Source: Amoeboaphelidium protococcarum (taxonomy: Eukaryota; Aphelidiomycota; Aphelidea). Taken from it: a DNA stretch of 64,000 nucleotides. Below the pieces are notes generated by a model. It saw nothing but the letters and a program-made list of their open reading frames with translations. It was not told where the DNA came from and did not search any database. This document shows, piece by piece, positions 26,085-36,521 of this stretch. The DNA lies in the NCBI GenBank assembly GCA_023515745.1, contig JALECJ010000258.1:2703164-2767163 (forward strand). Reading direction: 5' to 3'. How positions within the stretch are numbered: the stretch's first letter is position 1; the number at the start of each line of letters is the position of its first letter. Made by a program: the position numbers and the translations under genes.

Positions 26085-26939
26085 ATGGCTGAGCGAAAAG
26101 TAATAAACAAGTATATACCGCCTACATTTAATGCGGAAAAGATTGAATTCTTTAAATCCAAGAAGTAGGCCAAGATAAAGGCTAGAGTTATGGCTCCATT
26201 CAGTATGCGATGCGAGAATTGTGGTGAGTACATTTATAAAGGCACCAAGTTTAATGCAGTAAAAGATAAACCACACGGCGAAAAGTATCTGGGAATCTAG
26301 ATTCATCGATTAACCATAAAATGTCCTGGATGCCACTGCGACATCTCGTACAAGACTGATCCGAAGAATACTGATTATGTTATAGAATCTGGCGCAACGA
26401 GGAATGTTGAGCAGTGGCGACGTAATGCGCAGGAGGAGAATTAGATTTTAGAGAAACGGTAGCGGGAAGAGGAATTGGATCCATTGAAGAAGTTGGAAAA
26501 TAAAACTGTGGATGCTCGACGAGAGATTGATATACTGGAGGGACTGGATGCATTAAAATCGCGGCAGGATGCACTTGAAGCTGTAGATGTAGATCAGGCA
26601 GCCAAACGCGTACGATTTGATATTGCTGATAATGATGATGCACGGGGAGATAATGATGCCACCACATAATAACTATTAGATGAATAGCGCGAAGATGACG
26701 AGAGAGCTAGATTGGCATTTAAAGGCAAATAAAAGATGAAGTCTCATGAAGATTCGCTGTATGGTTATCCGCGGTAAAGTCAGTTTGATACCGTGTCACT
26801 TTTGTCTACGCGCACTAACAAGACGTCATAGACAGCTAAAAGCAGCGCCTCCATAGCTACTCTGCTAAATAATAATAGTAGTCGAGACAAGACCAGGATG
26901 CGATAAGCTCTGGGTATTGTAAAGAAGAAACCTCAATGA
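26085..26939 (+). CDS. YJU2: Pre-mRNA splicing factor YJU2/CCDC94
   Basis: Single-exon 284-residue protein starting [15 protein letters not shown], the typical YJU2 opening. The zinc motif is [16 protein letters not shown] then [20 protein letters not shown], giving four Cys ligands. A coiled-coil region and a Lys-rich C-terminus ending GIVKKKPQ follow. YJU2 acts with the NineTeen complex at spliceosome activation and stays at the catalytic core for branching. The gene is divergent from EF-Ts with a ~216-bp spacer. Multiple TAA/TAG occur in the middle, e.g. in the helix after residue 120, consistent with Gln. Confidence 0.95.
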
Positions 26940-27267
26940 TCACTCTTTTGTATGATAATAATCAGCATGTTTAAAATTTTCATTACTGTTAAATCACTTC
27001 CTGATATTTATGAATATAAATTTTCTGATAATACCCGTTCTTAATAACTGTACCGGCAAGTCATTCTAGTTGATACTTAAGTTTTTAGCCATGAACACGA
27101 ATAGGGCGAACAATTGTCTCTATTCTATCTCTCGCTCTTTCGTTCGTTCATCGCCGCTTTGTCTTTTCGCCTCTCTGTCCCAATTTCAATCGTCTGCTTG
27201 AATTACCACCTTGGAATCAACATCGCCTGTTCAATAAGTAAGTTAAACTCGGTTGATTAGGTGTAAG
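26940..27267. other. Intergenic, presumed promoter of CLPTM1-like gene
   Basis: AT/CT-rich spacer between tandem genes, with a pyrimidine-rich stretch around 27117-27200. I see no open frame with protein character. Confidence 0.5.
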
Positions 27268-29250
27268 ATGGCCGACCCATAATTATAACAAGATGTCGCT
27301 GCCATTTAATAACATCAGCGCAATGTTAGGTAGTAGCTGCTATAATAATAGTAGTAATAGCCGCGACGTGAATAATCCACAATTGAAAAGATTCTCACCA
27401 CAGTGTCACGTATGGTATTGATATTCTGGATTGTGAGCTATGTGAAGAAGATGGTTGCTAATCCTGGTACTGATGGTAGCAGTATTAGCGGTGGAATTTA
27501 GCAAGGTACCTCCCCTGATGGTCCTTCATTTAGCTCTTGTGCGTGGTCTCTTGGAGATTAGTTGTCGGTCAAAGTGTTTGTGTCCGAGAACTGGTAATTT
27601 CAGCCATACGCTGCTTAGGATAATGTCCGCCTGGTCTTTGATGAACATAAATTCAAATTTGGAGATTGGGAAGATTAACGTCATCAAGATCTACAGATTT
27701 AGGTGTCTGATAGTGTAAAGTCACGCAATGGTTCACTCTATGCTCACATTCTGATGTAGTAGTAGGAAAGTCAGGCTGCTGTAGAGGAGTAAAAGTCTGT
27801 GTACAAGCGAGTATTACTGACGCGGTTCATGCGCAAGAAGAAGATTAAATAAGTGAAGAATTTACTTGCCAGTTCCGACTCTTCTGATCTGGTTGATGAG
27901 GATAATAGTAATAAGGTACTTGGAGATGCAGGAGATATTGAAGATGGAGTCTACGTATCTTACTGGTTAAGGAACTTGACACTGAATGTGATCAATGATG
28001 TTAGTCCGATTTCACTAGCTTAGCTGGCTCAGATGCCTCATATAGTTCATCATACTCAGTTTGTGGATTAGAAAAGATCTTAGTATCTGCCAACATTATT
28101 TGTGAATGATTTCTGGATTCTGCAGGAGGATCTGTATGATCGACCTATTAACTCATCTGCGGACAGTCTCACTCTATCCATAGATCTAGCGCATCTGTCC
28201 ATGTGGAAGTTTTAGATGATGGTCCAGATGGATCAGTCTTTCAAGTTGTAGAAATCATGGGGTACATCGGATCAAGAATCGGATAACATTAAGCGTATGC
28301 TGTATGAGACCAACATTTACTTGCTAGTGATCACTTTCGTAGTTAGTATATTACATTCTGTATTTGATTTTCTGGCTTTCAAGAATGATGTACAATTCTG
28401 GAGAGAGCGTAAAAATGTCGAAGGGTTGTCTGTGCGCACCATCATGTTAAATGTTCTCATGCAGAGCATTGTATTCCTCTACCTGCTGGATAATGAAACT
28501 AGTTATCTCATTATTGCTTCATCTGGAGTTTCGCTGCTGATTGAAATGTGGAAGGTGGGCAGAGCAGTGAAATTTGTCATTGATCGCAACCACAGATCAT
28601 TTTATGGCTTGCTTCCTTTTACGATAACTTTCAAGTCTTAGAGCACTGCTGGATAGAATGATGGTGGTGGTAGCGGAGACAGCTAGGACGAAAGTGAAAA
28701 GTTGAGAAGTAAGCTGTAAACAGACACTGAAGAGTATGACAGAGTTGCATTCAAATGGCTCTCGCTGGCTTGTATTCCTCTCTTGCTAGGATACACCGTG
28801 TACAGTGTGATGTATGAAAAGCACAAGAATTGGTACAGTTTTGTTGTAGGTACAGCTGTGGGATTTGTATACACTTTCGGCTTTATTGGAATGACTCCTC
28901 AACTGTTCATCAATTATAAACTAAAATCTGTTGCGCATATGCCCTGGAAGACGTTTATGTACAAGGCTTTGAATACATTTGTGGATGATCTGTTCGCATT
29001 CGTGATCAAGATGCCTACACTGCATCGACTGGCGTGCTTTAGAGATGATTTGATATTCCTGGTGTATCTGTACCAGAGATGGATCTATCCTGTGGACTAG
29101 AAGCGTCCTAATGAATTTGGTCAAGTAGGTGCGGATGATAAAAAGTCTGATAATAAAGATAAAGAGCTGTTATTAGTTGCTAATGGCTCGACAGATTAGT
29201 CATAGGAAGATGATAAATCTGTTGTAGAGGAGACCAAAAAGGATAAATGA
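27268..29250 (+). CDS. CLPTM1: CLPTM1-family transmembrane protein
   Basis: Intronless 660-residue protein. The N-terminus has a Gln-rich tract (residues ~30-40) encoded by nine consecutive TAA/TAG/CAA-type codons. A signal-anchor follows (VLIFWIVSY), then a large luminal domain with SCAWSLGDQLSVKVFVSENW and VSYWLRNLTLNV. The C-terminal half carries about five membrane helices and the family block GFIGMTPQLFINYKLKSVAH followed by FVIKMPTLHRLACFRDD. CLPTM1/CLPTM1L proteins reside in the ER; relatives have been linked to receptor retention and lipid scrambling. Length matches human CLPTM1 (~669). The acidic/Lys C-terminus is typical. Role here is inferred from the family. Confidence 0.93.
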
Positions 29251-29353
29251 AATCTATAAACAAGACCCATATTTATAAAAAAAGTAATTGTTAATCTTCT
29301 ATTTCAAAACATTCATCCAAGTGCAAATTCGCTCATCTCCAAGTACCACAAGA

Positions 29354-30052
29354 TCATTGAGGAGGAGCAGACTAAACTTTTCCATGAGGTGCGTCGCGGT
29401 CGTACCCAGGTTGGTATTTCTGGGCAAACGGACCAGTCTCTTCATTAAACGCAAAAGCCGCTATTACAGCAGCAATCGTCACGAACTGAGCAGCAATACG
29501 AGCATGTCCAAACTTGTGCACTGTAGAAAGAGCCTTATTCTAAAAATCTCTGTACGCAACTGCACCCATAGTACCAGCCCAGCCGGCGAATATCAACTTG
29601 TAACGCTAATTCCACGCCACTTGCTTCAACTCTGTCACGTATGAAGATCTTGCCTCTTTTACTAAATCGCTATGAATATGGTTAGTAGTATTGCTATTAT
29701 TGTCACCGTTACTGCTAGCATCAGAGGCATGCGTGACAGCATTGGCAGACTTTGGAGAGTAAGAGGAGATTTTATAATGACCGCTCACCTCTGGACGATC
29801 CATGTATCTCATGTAGTGGATAAGTGCCTTATCACTGGCAATGGTAAACCCGGCAGCAGCACCAGCGACCATCAGAAAGAATCTAATAGGGACATTAGTA
29901 CCGCGTCTGAATCCTTCGCTAAACTTCAGGCCGCCATACACCAAAGACGCACCCACAGCTCCACCAACAGCTGTCCCATAAACAGCTCTCTTCAGCACAT
30001 ACTTGTACATGTCAGACTGATCGACAGTTTTCATATACTCTTTCGCATCCAT
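29354..30052 (-). CDS. RCF2: Respiratory supercomplex factor 2-like (Hig1 domain)
   Basis: 232-residue single-exon protein. Two N-terminal hydrophobic segments (AVGGAVGASLVYGG and FLMVAGAAAGFTIASD) precede a Ser/Asn-rich linker, and the C-terminal Hig1 region reads QRYKLIFAGWAGTMGAVAYR...KFGHARIAAQFVTIAAVIAA. Yeast Rcf2 has the same order and length (224) and associates with cytochrome c oxidase and bc1-COX supercomplexes in the inner mitochondrial membrane. The Gln that opens the Hig1 motif is encoded by TAG, a conserved position that supports the code. Assignment is good; the precise role is inferred. Confidence 0.82.
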
Positions 30053-30363
30053 CCTTAATTTGTAAATAATAATCTAAACTTTCCTGCTTTAGCTTTCAAT
30101 AATAAACTAATCGAAATATCGCAATATATATAAAGATATAAACCGCTTTTCACAATGTGTGAAAATATATCTGTAATCACTAAGCAAATGAAAATCGAAA
30201 TCAGAAAAATGACGTTGCGCGTCAGTCACTTGGCCGATCTTGTTTCACCGAGCGAGGCACAAAGAGAGAGAGAGATCGGCCGATTTTTATGGAACAATCT
30301 AACAGCGACTGTCATTCTGTCATTAAAACTATTAGAGATAAAATCGCATTTCATATTATATAA

Positions 30364-31846
30364 TCACTTTGTTAGATTTTGATATGGATTCATACGCTGC
30401 TGTTCTCTAATCACTACAGGAACTGCAGAGCTGGGAATACTTCCAGTTTCGGTAATTACGATCGAAATGTGACTGGCGGGCGTAATGTCATGCAATGGGA
30501 ACAGTACTTTCAAGTTCTTCAATTGATGCAGCTCCACATTATTGGATGCATGCTAGGACTACATTAACACGCTGGACTTGCTCAGATGCACATTGGACTC
30601 GCGTCTCGCTCTTCCCGAACCAGGCTATGACTGCGGAGTAGGCTAAGTCTTGGTATTTTAGGCCTAAGAACTGTTGCCTCCCTTAGAATCATTACCCGTA
30701 GCAGTTGGATCCTTGATTATTGTTCCATGTGCGCTCACTTGAACAGAGGCATTATAATACTTTTGAATGTCCGTGATCAAAGATGGGTCACCCATTTCAT
30801 TCTATACATAGCTTTCCATCTGTACGCGATCAGAAAACTTGTAGCCTTCACACAGTACAACAACAGGAATGGCAGCCTATTATGCTATTGTGCACACTAA
30901 GGATGTTCCAGCTCTAGACATAAGCGCGCCATTAGATAGCATTCCATGAGCGCCAATGATCACCTTCGTAGCGCTGCCGCTCATCAGCAAATGGAGACCG
31001 GATAGCTAGGTGTAAGAGCAATCGATACCTTGCTACATCAAATGTTCCATCATCTTGCGGCCTTCAAAAAGCGGACGGCTATCCACACATACAACACTAA
31101 ATCTGACCCCATCACGTCTCGCCTTGACTAAAGTCTTATACACAACGGTGGAGAAGGCATACGTCACAATGACATCCCCATCTTTAATCTTTCGCATTGC
31201 AAAGTCTATAATGGCTTGATCAGCAACAAATATTCTATCGTTGGCATACTATATCAATTACTCGTCCAGATACAGCTTGGCATCATTCTCTGGCATATCC
31301 GGGGCGATGGAAGATATCTCAAGCTTTATATATCTGATCACAGCGCCGGTGCTAATAGAATTGGGTCGGCATGCAATGACATAGTTGATTTGATGCTTAA
31401 GGTACGCGTCTAGATTGCGGCTAAGTAGATCGTTCGGAGGGGTGGTGTAATCCGCGATGACTTCTCTCAGTGCTTGGATGAGAGCTAATGCACGTTAGTT
31501 GGATCCCATAATCTTGTAATGCTTAAATTAAAGGCCCAGTTTCATCATCGCCGGGTGAATGTCTACCTGCTGCTTTACTTTCATGATGACTGTTGTGTAA
31601 TAAAATAGGAATTTCTATTTCTATTGAGGGCCTAGTAAAAGAACTGAGCTGGAATAAAAATTGAACGAGTCGTTTTGCTTGAACATCGCCGAGATCGAAG
31701 CGCTTGATCAGTTGAACTGCCTAAGAGTCAACATGAGATTGATAGACTGTTGTGTCTAAAATCACTGCTTTAAGGTTAAATAATTGTTAACACTAAATTC
31801 GTGGATGCTGTGTGCTCAATTATTATGGTATAACATGCTGCTACAT
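30364..31846 (-). CDS. GCD2: eIF2B delta subunit (Gcd2)
   Basis: Translation initiation factor eIF2B catalytic-regulatory subunit. The core is in exon 30364-31589: VDIHPAMMKLGLQFKHYKIM, RPNSISTGAVIRY, SRPLFEGRKMMEHL, GAHGMLSNGALMSRAGT, ending in the family block DITPASHISIVITETGSIPS and SSAVPVVIREQ. This is the delta type of the alpha/beta/delta regulatory subcomplex. The 5' end is uncertain. A 55-nt intron (31590-31644, GTTCTT...AACAG) would join an upstream exon 31645-31846 (LIKRFDLGDVQAKRLVQFL), and the frame stays open to another Met at 31939. Without splicing a start at ~31698 is also possible. The core assignment does not depend on this. Confidence 0.85.
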
Positions 31847-31980
31847 GGCGACTGCCGATTGGTCAAGAGGACCTTTGGCATGAGGTGACACGTAACGCCA
31901 ACGTTACATAGGTTGCATGCTTTTACAACCAAAGTACATCAGCGTCGTAGGTTGAGAATCTTTTATTCTTCTTCTCTCTT

Positions 31981-31987
31981 TATATAA
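31981..31987 (+). promoter_or_regulatory. TATA-like element for the first secreted-protein gene
   Basis: TATATAA 78 bp upstream of the ATG at 32065. The other secreted-protein gene has the same TATATAAT sequence at 33843, a similar distance from its ATG. Function is inferred from position and sequence. Confidence 0.45.
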
Positions 31988-32064
31988 TCCATTGCAATAT
32001 TGCTTTCTATTATAATAAGCTTCTAGATTAACCTACTTTAGAAAATACTACTACTTTAGACAAT

Positions 32065-32658
32065 ATGAACTTCAAACTGCTCACTCTTTTGGCTCTGTCT
32101 TTGCTGGCCTCTAATGAAATCCACGCGCTGCCTTCCGACTCTGCTGTCCAGCTGCAGCGCCGTGGTCTTGGTGATATGTTTGGTGGTAGTGGTCGTAACT
32201 AGTAACGTGGTGTATAAGACTATGGTTAAGAAGACTTTGGTAACGCTTTCGGTGATTATGAAGGCGGAATGCCTTCTTAAGGTGGGTATTAGTAGTAGTA
32301 GCAGTCCGGTGGCTTCGGTTCAAAGATTAAGCATGGTTTCAAATCCATGTTTGGTGGCTTGAATGGTAACCGTTAAAGTCAGGGCCGCTCCATGGGTCAG
32401 TATGGCATGAAGAAGCCTGGTATGTTTGATAAGATCAAAGGATTTTTTGGTAGCGGCAATGGCGGTGATGGAAATGATGGTGCTAGACGTATGGGCGATT
32501 TTGGTGGTAAGCAAGGTTTTGGTGACGTAGAAATGGGGGGTTATGAAGGGAGAAGACGTGGTAGTATGCGTGCCGGTGGAGAATACGGTGATAGCGACCA
32601 GCAATATGGCAATGCTGATGAAGGTGAGGATTACTACAATGATGAGGAAATGCTCTGA
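32065..32658 (+). CDS. Small secreted Gly/Gln-rich protein with basic-aromatic motifs
   Basis: 197-residue intronless protein. A clear signal peptide (MNFKLLTLLALSLLASNEIHA, cleavage near residue 21-22) is followed by a Gly/Gln/Asp-rich secreted chain. Two similar basic amphipathic segments stand out: GFGSKIKHGFKSMFGG at 83-98 and KKPGMFDKIKGFFGSG at 116-131, sharing F-x-x-KIK-x-(G)F. The C-terminus is acidic. There are dibasic sites (RR, KK) but no Cys. The TATA-like box, small size and composition suggest an abundantly expressed secreted peptide, effector or matrix protein. No family is recognised. It is separated from a second secreted gene at 33937 by a transposon. Confidence 0.75.
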
Positions 32659-32843
32659 TGATCTTTAATAACAATTCGTTTTACGATCTTTACTCTTTCA
32701 GCATTTATAGTTGTGCCTCATGCTGTTATCTTGATTTCATCATACTTGACTTCATAGCAAATTAAACATGTTTAGTGCAATGTGAAAAGTCGCGTTAAGG
32801 TCATCACAATATACTAATTGAGCCTCCATCCATAATAGTGGCA
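32659..32843. other. Spacer between secreted gene and transposon
   Basis: AT-rich flank, no feature seen apart from the TTAA at its right end, which is the element's target-site copy. Confidence 0.5.
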
Positions 32844-32847
32844 TTAA

Positions 32848-32934
32848 CCCATTGAGTACCGGGCTCGCGCGAAACGACGAAACGACGAAAAACGCAAATA
32901 TAAATGTTGGGCCTGAGAAGCCCAAACACCAAAA
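32848..32934 (+). repeat. Left end of piggyBac-like element
   Basis: TIR 32848-32862 (CCCATTGAGTACCGG), then a 46-nt GC-rich spacer with repeated ACGACGAA words, then the inner repeat at 32909-32934 beginning GGGCCTGAGAAGCCCAAAC. The inner repeat itself can fold (TTGGGC...GCCCAA). Confidence 0.8.
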
Positions 32935-33603
32935 CATTAATATAGTCGATTCCACTGATATAAACTTAAAAAATTTATTGACTTATGTAATTTGAATGGT
33001 GCTTATTCCATAGAAAGGGTGTCCAATTTAAAAAACATGTTAATTTGTCCAATATATAGCGAACAGTTTGTATCAAAGAAGTCCCGTCAGTCCCAGATAA
33101 TGAACAAGATCTAAACGTCACATCAACCGCTATTATTCTCTCTACAATCCTATAAACATGCACATTTTTCAAATGCTTATATTGTATCTTAAATCTCAGT
33201 TTTATAAACATAATCATCTGCAAGTTTTAATATGCATAATAATTCTGGTAAAAGTACACGGTGTAAGCTAAGAGAGTCACGTCGTAACGATATCTGTAAG
33301 CAGCTTCAAGTGGTATCATAAAAGCTATTAAAACCATACGCGATTCCAAATGAACTTCATACAGCTTGAAGCTCCCAATAGTATGTTTATGTAATCTTCC
33401 AGACATATAGGAGTGTTATGAAATGGTATCACCTCCTTTGTTATGTTCAACTGCAAGGCACGCGAGAACATATACAATTTTGAAGAGTGCAACTAATTTT
33501 TGGATAATATTATTACAATATTCATAATCAGCATAAAAAACTACATATAAACATTAATTTGAGACTTTTACTATAATTTTTTTTTCTGCTAAAATAAGAG
33601 TGA

Positions 33604-33646
33604 TTTTGATGTTTGGGCTTTTCAGGCCCGGCCGGTACTCAATGGG
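33604..33646 (-). repeat. Right end of piggyBac-like element
   Basis: TIR 33632-33646 is the exact reverse complement of the left TIR. The inner repeat 33604-33629 matches the left inner repeat in 24 of 26 positions, with only a 2-nt spacer. Confidence 0.8.
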
Positions 33647-33842
33647 TTAAATGGGTGTCATGAGCCTAGATAAGAACATTGTACATCGTACTAAAGTTCA
33701 TACACATGTTTTGTTGCATGAAACTCTAAAATCGTGGTAAATGTGTAACACAAGCATGGCGAGCGTCATTGGTTTCAGATGATCTGATTGATCAACCAGA
33801 CAAAACATGTGAATTGATGCAGCATCCGAGCCTATTTTCATC

Positions 33843-33850
33843 TATATAAT
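33843..33850 (+). promoter_or_regulatory. TATA-like element for the second secreted-protein gene
   Basis: TATATAAT 87 bp upstream of the ATG at 33937. It is in the same position and nearly the same sequence as the box upstream of the gene at 32065. Confidence 0.45.
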
Positions 33851-33936
33851 GTGATTTCTCACTCATTCTTTTATTTCCATAAGTAAATTATTACACAATA
33901 TTATAGAAAATTAATCTCTAGTAATCAATACTCAGT

Positions 33937-34851
33937 ATGAACAAGATTGTAGCGTTATTGATGTTAATCGTCGTCGCGTTGATGGTTGTTCAGGTGCAGG
34001 CTGCGCCTAAATTCCGGTTCGGGTTTAAGCGTAATGCTGCTACTGCCAGTGGCCCTACTAGAAGCGCCGCCTCTCAATCGTCTTTGCCCAGTGTCGGATA
34101 ACCTTCTCCCGCCTCTGTCGCGCCACCTCGCAAGACTGGATTCATGAGTAAATTTAAGCGCAATCCTGTAGGTTCACCAGCTACTGCACAAGCTCCGGAC
34201 CCGTAAAGTCAATCTACTACTGGCACACCTGCTCAACGTCCTGGTTTCTTTGGCAGATTTCGTAGTGGTGGCGGTGCTTAGCCTTAGCCTGATGCTGCGA
34301 TGGCAGGGTCGGATCCAATGGCAGCCGCTCAGCCTCGTGGTCTCTTTGGCCCGCGAACACCGGGTGGCTTCAGAGATAGACTCTCTTAAGGCTTGCAAAG
34401 CGAGTAGTTTAGAGGAGCTGCTGGAGGCGTAGCTGCTGGGGCCCTTTCCATGATTGCCGGTGGTGTGGCACAGCATTTTGGTGGTATGCCTGGGCAGATG
34501 GGACCATACGGCTAGAATCCTTCCCCTTTCGCAGCACGTTCGATGACTCCATTTCCTGATAGTCCTATGAGCCATGGTTACGGATACATGAACTAACACC
34601 AGGGAAGCCCTTATGGAGGTAATCACGGGATGAATAGTATGCATGGTGATCAGCCTCAATATTTTGATAACATGGATGATCCAATTGATAAGTATGGACA
34701 ACCAAATGTGAATGCTGCTCAACAAATGTCTGCATTAAGTTAACCTCCAAACAATTTTGGTAATGCAGGTCAGTATGGCTCCGAATTTAGTCAATCTCCA
34801 TTCTACTAGAGCGCACAAAACGGAGGTCCTTATGCTCCTCAGCCGTACTGA
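33937..34851 (+). CDS. Secreted Pro/Gln/Gly-rich protein with four basic-aromatic repeats
   Basis: 304-residue intronless protein. Signal peptide MNKIVALLMLIVVALMVVQV with predicted cleavage after VQA/A. Four spaced motifs follow: KFRFGFKRN (25-33), TGFMSKFKRN (67-76), RPGFFGRFRSG (101-111) and RGLFGPRTPGGFRDR (from 134), each a Phe-rich basic core, the first two ending in KR, a Kex2-type site. Spacing is 33-42 residues. A hydrophobic Gly/Ala segment (AAGGVAAGALSMIAGGVA) follows, then a Gly/Tyr/Asn/Gln-rich tail ending APQPY. The layout resembles multi-copy secreted peptide precursors or effector proteins, but no family is recognised. Confidence 0.75.
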
Positions 34852-34979
34852 TTTTACAGAAATCATTAGGGTGATAGTAGAAGTTTGAGTGATGATTAGA
34901 ATAGTAAAATCGCTACATTTTCATAGAGCAAATTGTTTTATTTCATAACTATCAATAATTACAATTCTGATGATAATAC

Positions 34980-35822
34980 TCATTCCACTTCCATTGGAGC
35001 CGCACCACCCTGGTCAACATCCATGGCAGTGGTCGCAGCAGTGGCGCGAGAGGTATTCTCAGGCAAATTGACAACATATCTCTCAACTTCACTATCACTC
35101 AGCTTTGCAAACTTTCTATCTTTACCCACAATAGCAATTCCAACATCCTCAGGCTTCATTTCACTCTCATCCTTCTTGGAAGCGGCATCCTTGTCATCAC
35201 CGGATGCCTGAGATGATGCTGCAGGAATAGCTTCTCTCAAGGCTAGTAAGGCGTGATTAATCACCTAGTCCAGATTGCACTGCTCCAACTTGTCAAAATG
35301 CTTCTCCAAGTACGTTCTGCATGACTGAGAGCGACCACCAATAGCATTTGCATAGTAATCGAAAACATTACCAGATGGCATAAATTCGTAGATATGAGGC
35401 ACGCCATCATCGTAAGAGACGACGAGGAAACCAACTCCGAACGGACGAGAACCGTATCCTTAAGTATTGCTCTACGCCTTATCTGCGATTCTACTCACCA
35501 ACTTGAAAGTGCTTATTGGAGACTGGAAAAGCATCTTGGACTGCAGAGCTGAAGTTCTCATAGAGTTACTGAGCAGGCGAGCGTCACTAGACAAGCCAGA
35601 GTAAGACAAACCGACGTGGTCATCAATTCTGATAATCTTCTCCTGCCAGCTGCCAAGTTCTCCAGACTTTCTTCTCAGGCACACAACTACAGCGTAATCC
35701 TTACTCTTCACAGCGACAGTGGCAGATCCCTGTTTGACAGCCTCCATAGCATACTCCAACTGGTGCAGTCTTCCCTACGGCGAGAACGTGGTGACATCAT
35801 TATCGTACTGGTTGCGAAACAT
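34980..35822 (-). CDS. PSMA1: 20S proteasome alpha subunit, PSMA1 (alpha6) type
   Basis: Single-exon 280-residue protein. It opens MFRNQYDNDVTTFSPQGRLH-like, the alpha-subunit N-terminal gate motif, then YAMEAVKQGSATVAVKSKDY, LSYSGLSSDARLLSN, and YGSRPFGVGFLVVSYDDGVP, followed by AIGGRSQSCRTYLEKHFD. The order and FRNQYD start match PSMA1 (alpha6). The C-terminal tail is extended and acidic (KKDESEMKPE..., ending PMEVE), as in PSMA1. Function: structural ring subunit of the 20S core. TAG/TAA Gln codons fall at conserved Gln sites such as SPQGR. Confidence 0.95.
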
Positions 35823-36521
35823 TTTAATTTTATCGCTCGTGTTATATAACTGCGAGTTTTAGTATTTGCAAAAGAAACTAGACTAAAGTAGTGACTAGTG
35901 TGCTGTTACAGAAAACCGCTTTACGAAAGGGACCTATAAAGAAAGAACGGGCGGAACGTTCAGAGAAAGAGGGAGTGAGACCCGATCTTGTTCAAGGACA
36001 AAGCGAAACGCGTCTTCCTTCTTTCAAAGTATGGTATAGAGAATGTTACAGTTTTACTACCTGCTAAAATACCGTGAGCAACAATAGTACCACCAGTGAC
36101 ATGACAACACATTGAGTATCAGTAATAAAAATTCAATTACATGACTAGACATTTCCGAAACGTATTTAAACGACTTTTACATGGAGAGTTCCCACTTTTC
36201 TCAATCATAATTATAACAAATACAGGCTACAAAACACCAGATATAAATGCAAAAATCTACTGTATGAACAATGAGATTTTTAATGTGATGGGAACCATGC
36301 GTATATATCCTCTTGACGTGTAATTACGACTGTACTTGGGGCGAAACAGCACAGGACGCGCGATGGAACAACAATCCCGACGACAAAATCATCTTTCCGC
36401 GCCATTCCTCTCTTTCGTTCCTCATCTTTCTTCTTATACAATACAAACGACCTGTTGTGTTGCTCTAGTAATCCAATTTGGCAGTGGACATCAGATACAC
36501 CAGAAATAATTAACATTTTAA
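35823..36521. other. Intergenic, divergent promoter region
   Basis: Spacer between the divergently transcribed proteasome and AT-hook genes. An ACGCGT hexamer lies at 36008-36013 within a purine-rich stretch (AGAAAGAGGGAGTGAGACC) at about 35955-35975. An open frame on the minus strand near 36280-36558 has no protein-like character, so I do not call it. Confidence 0.5.

Larger units (their letters stand above)
32848..33646. mobile_element. Non-autonomous piggyBac-like element
   Basis: 799-bp element bounded by TTAA on both sides (32844-32847 and 33647-33650), the piggyBac target site. Its ends are perfect 15-bp inverted repeats (CCCATTGAGTACCGG). A second inverted repeat pair of ~26 bp (24 matches) lies inside: 46 nt in from the left TIR but only 2 nt from the right TIR. 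This asymmetric short/long spacer arrangement is the one known for piggyBac. The interior is AT-rich, and I see no transposase; the only long open frame (minus strand, ~32750-33223) has no recognised domain. It is presumably mobilised by an element elsewhere. Confidence 0.8.
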
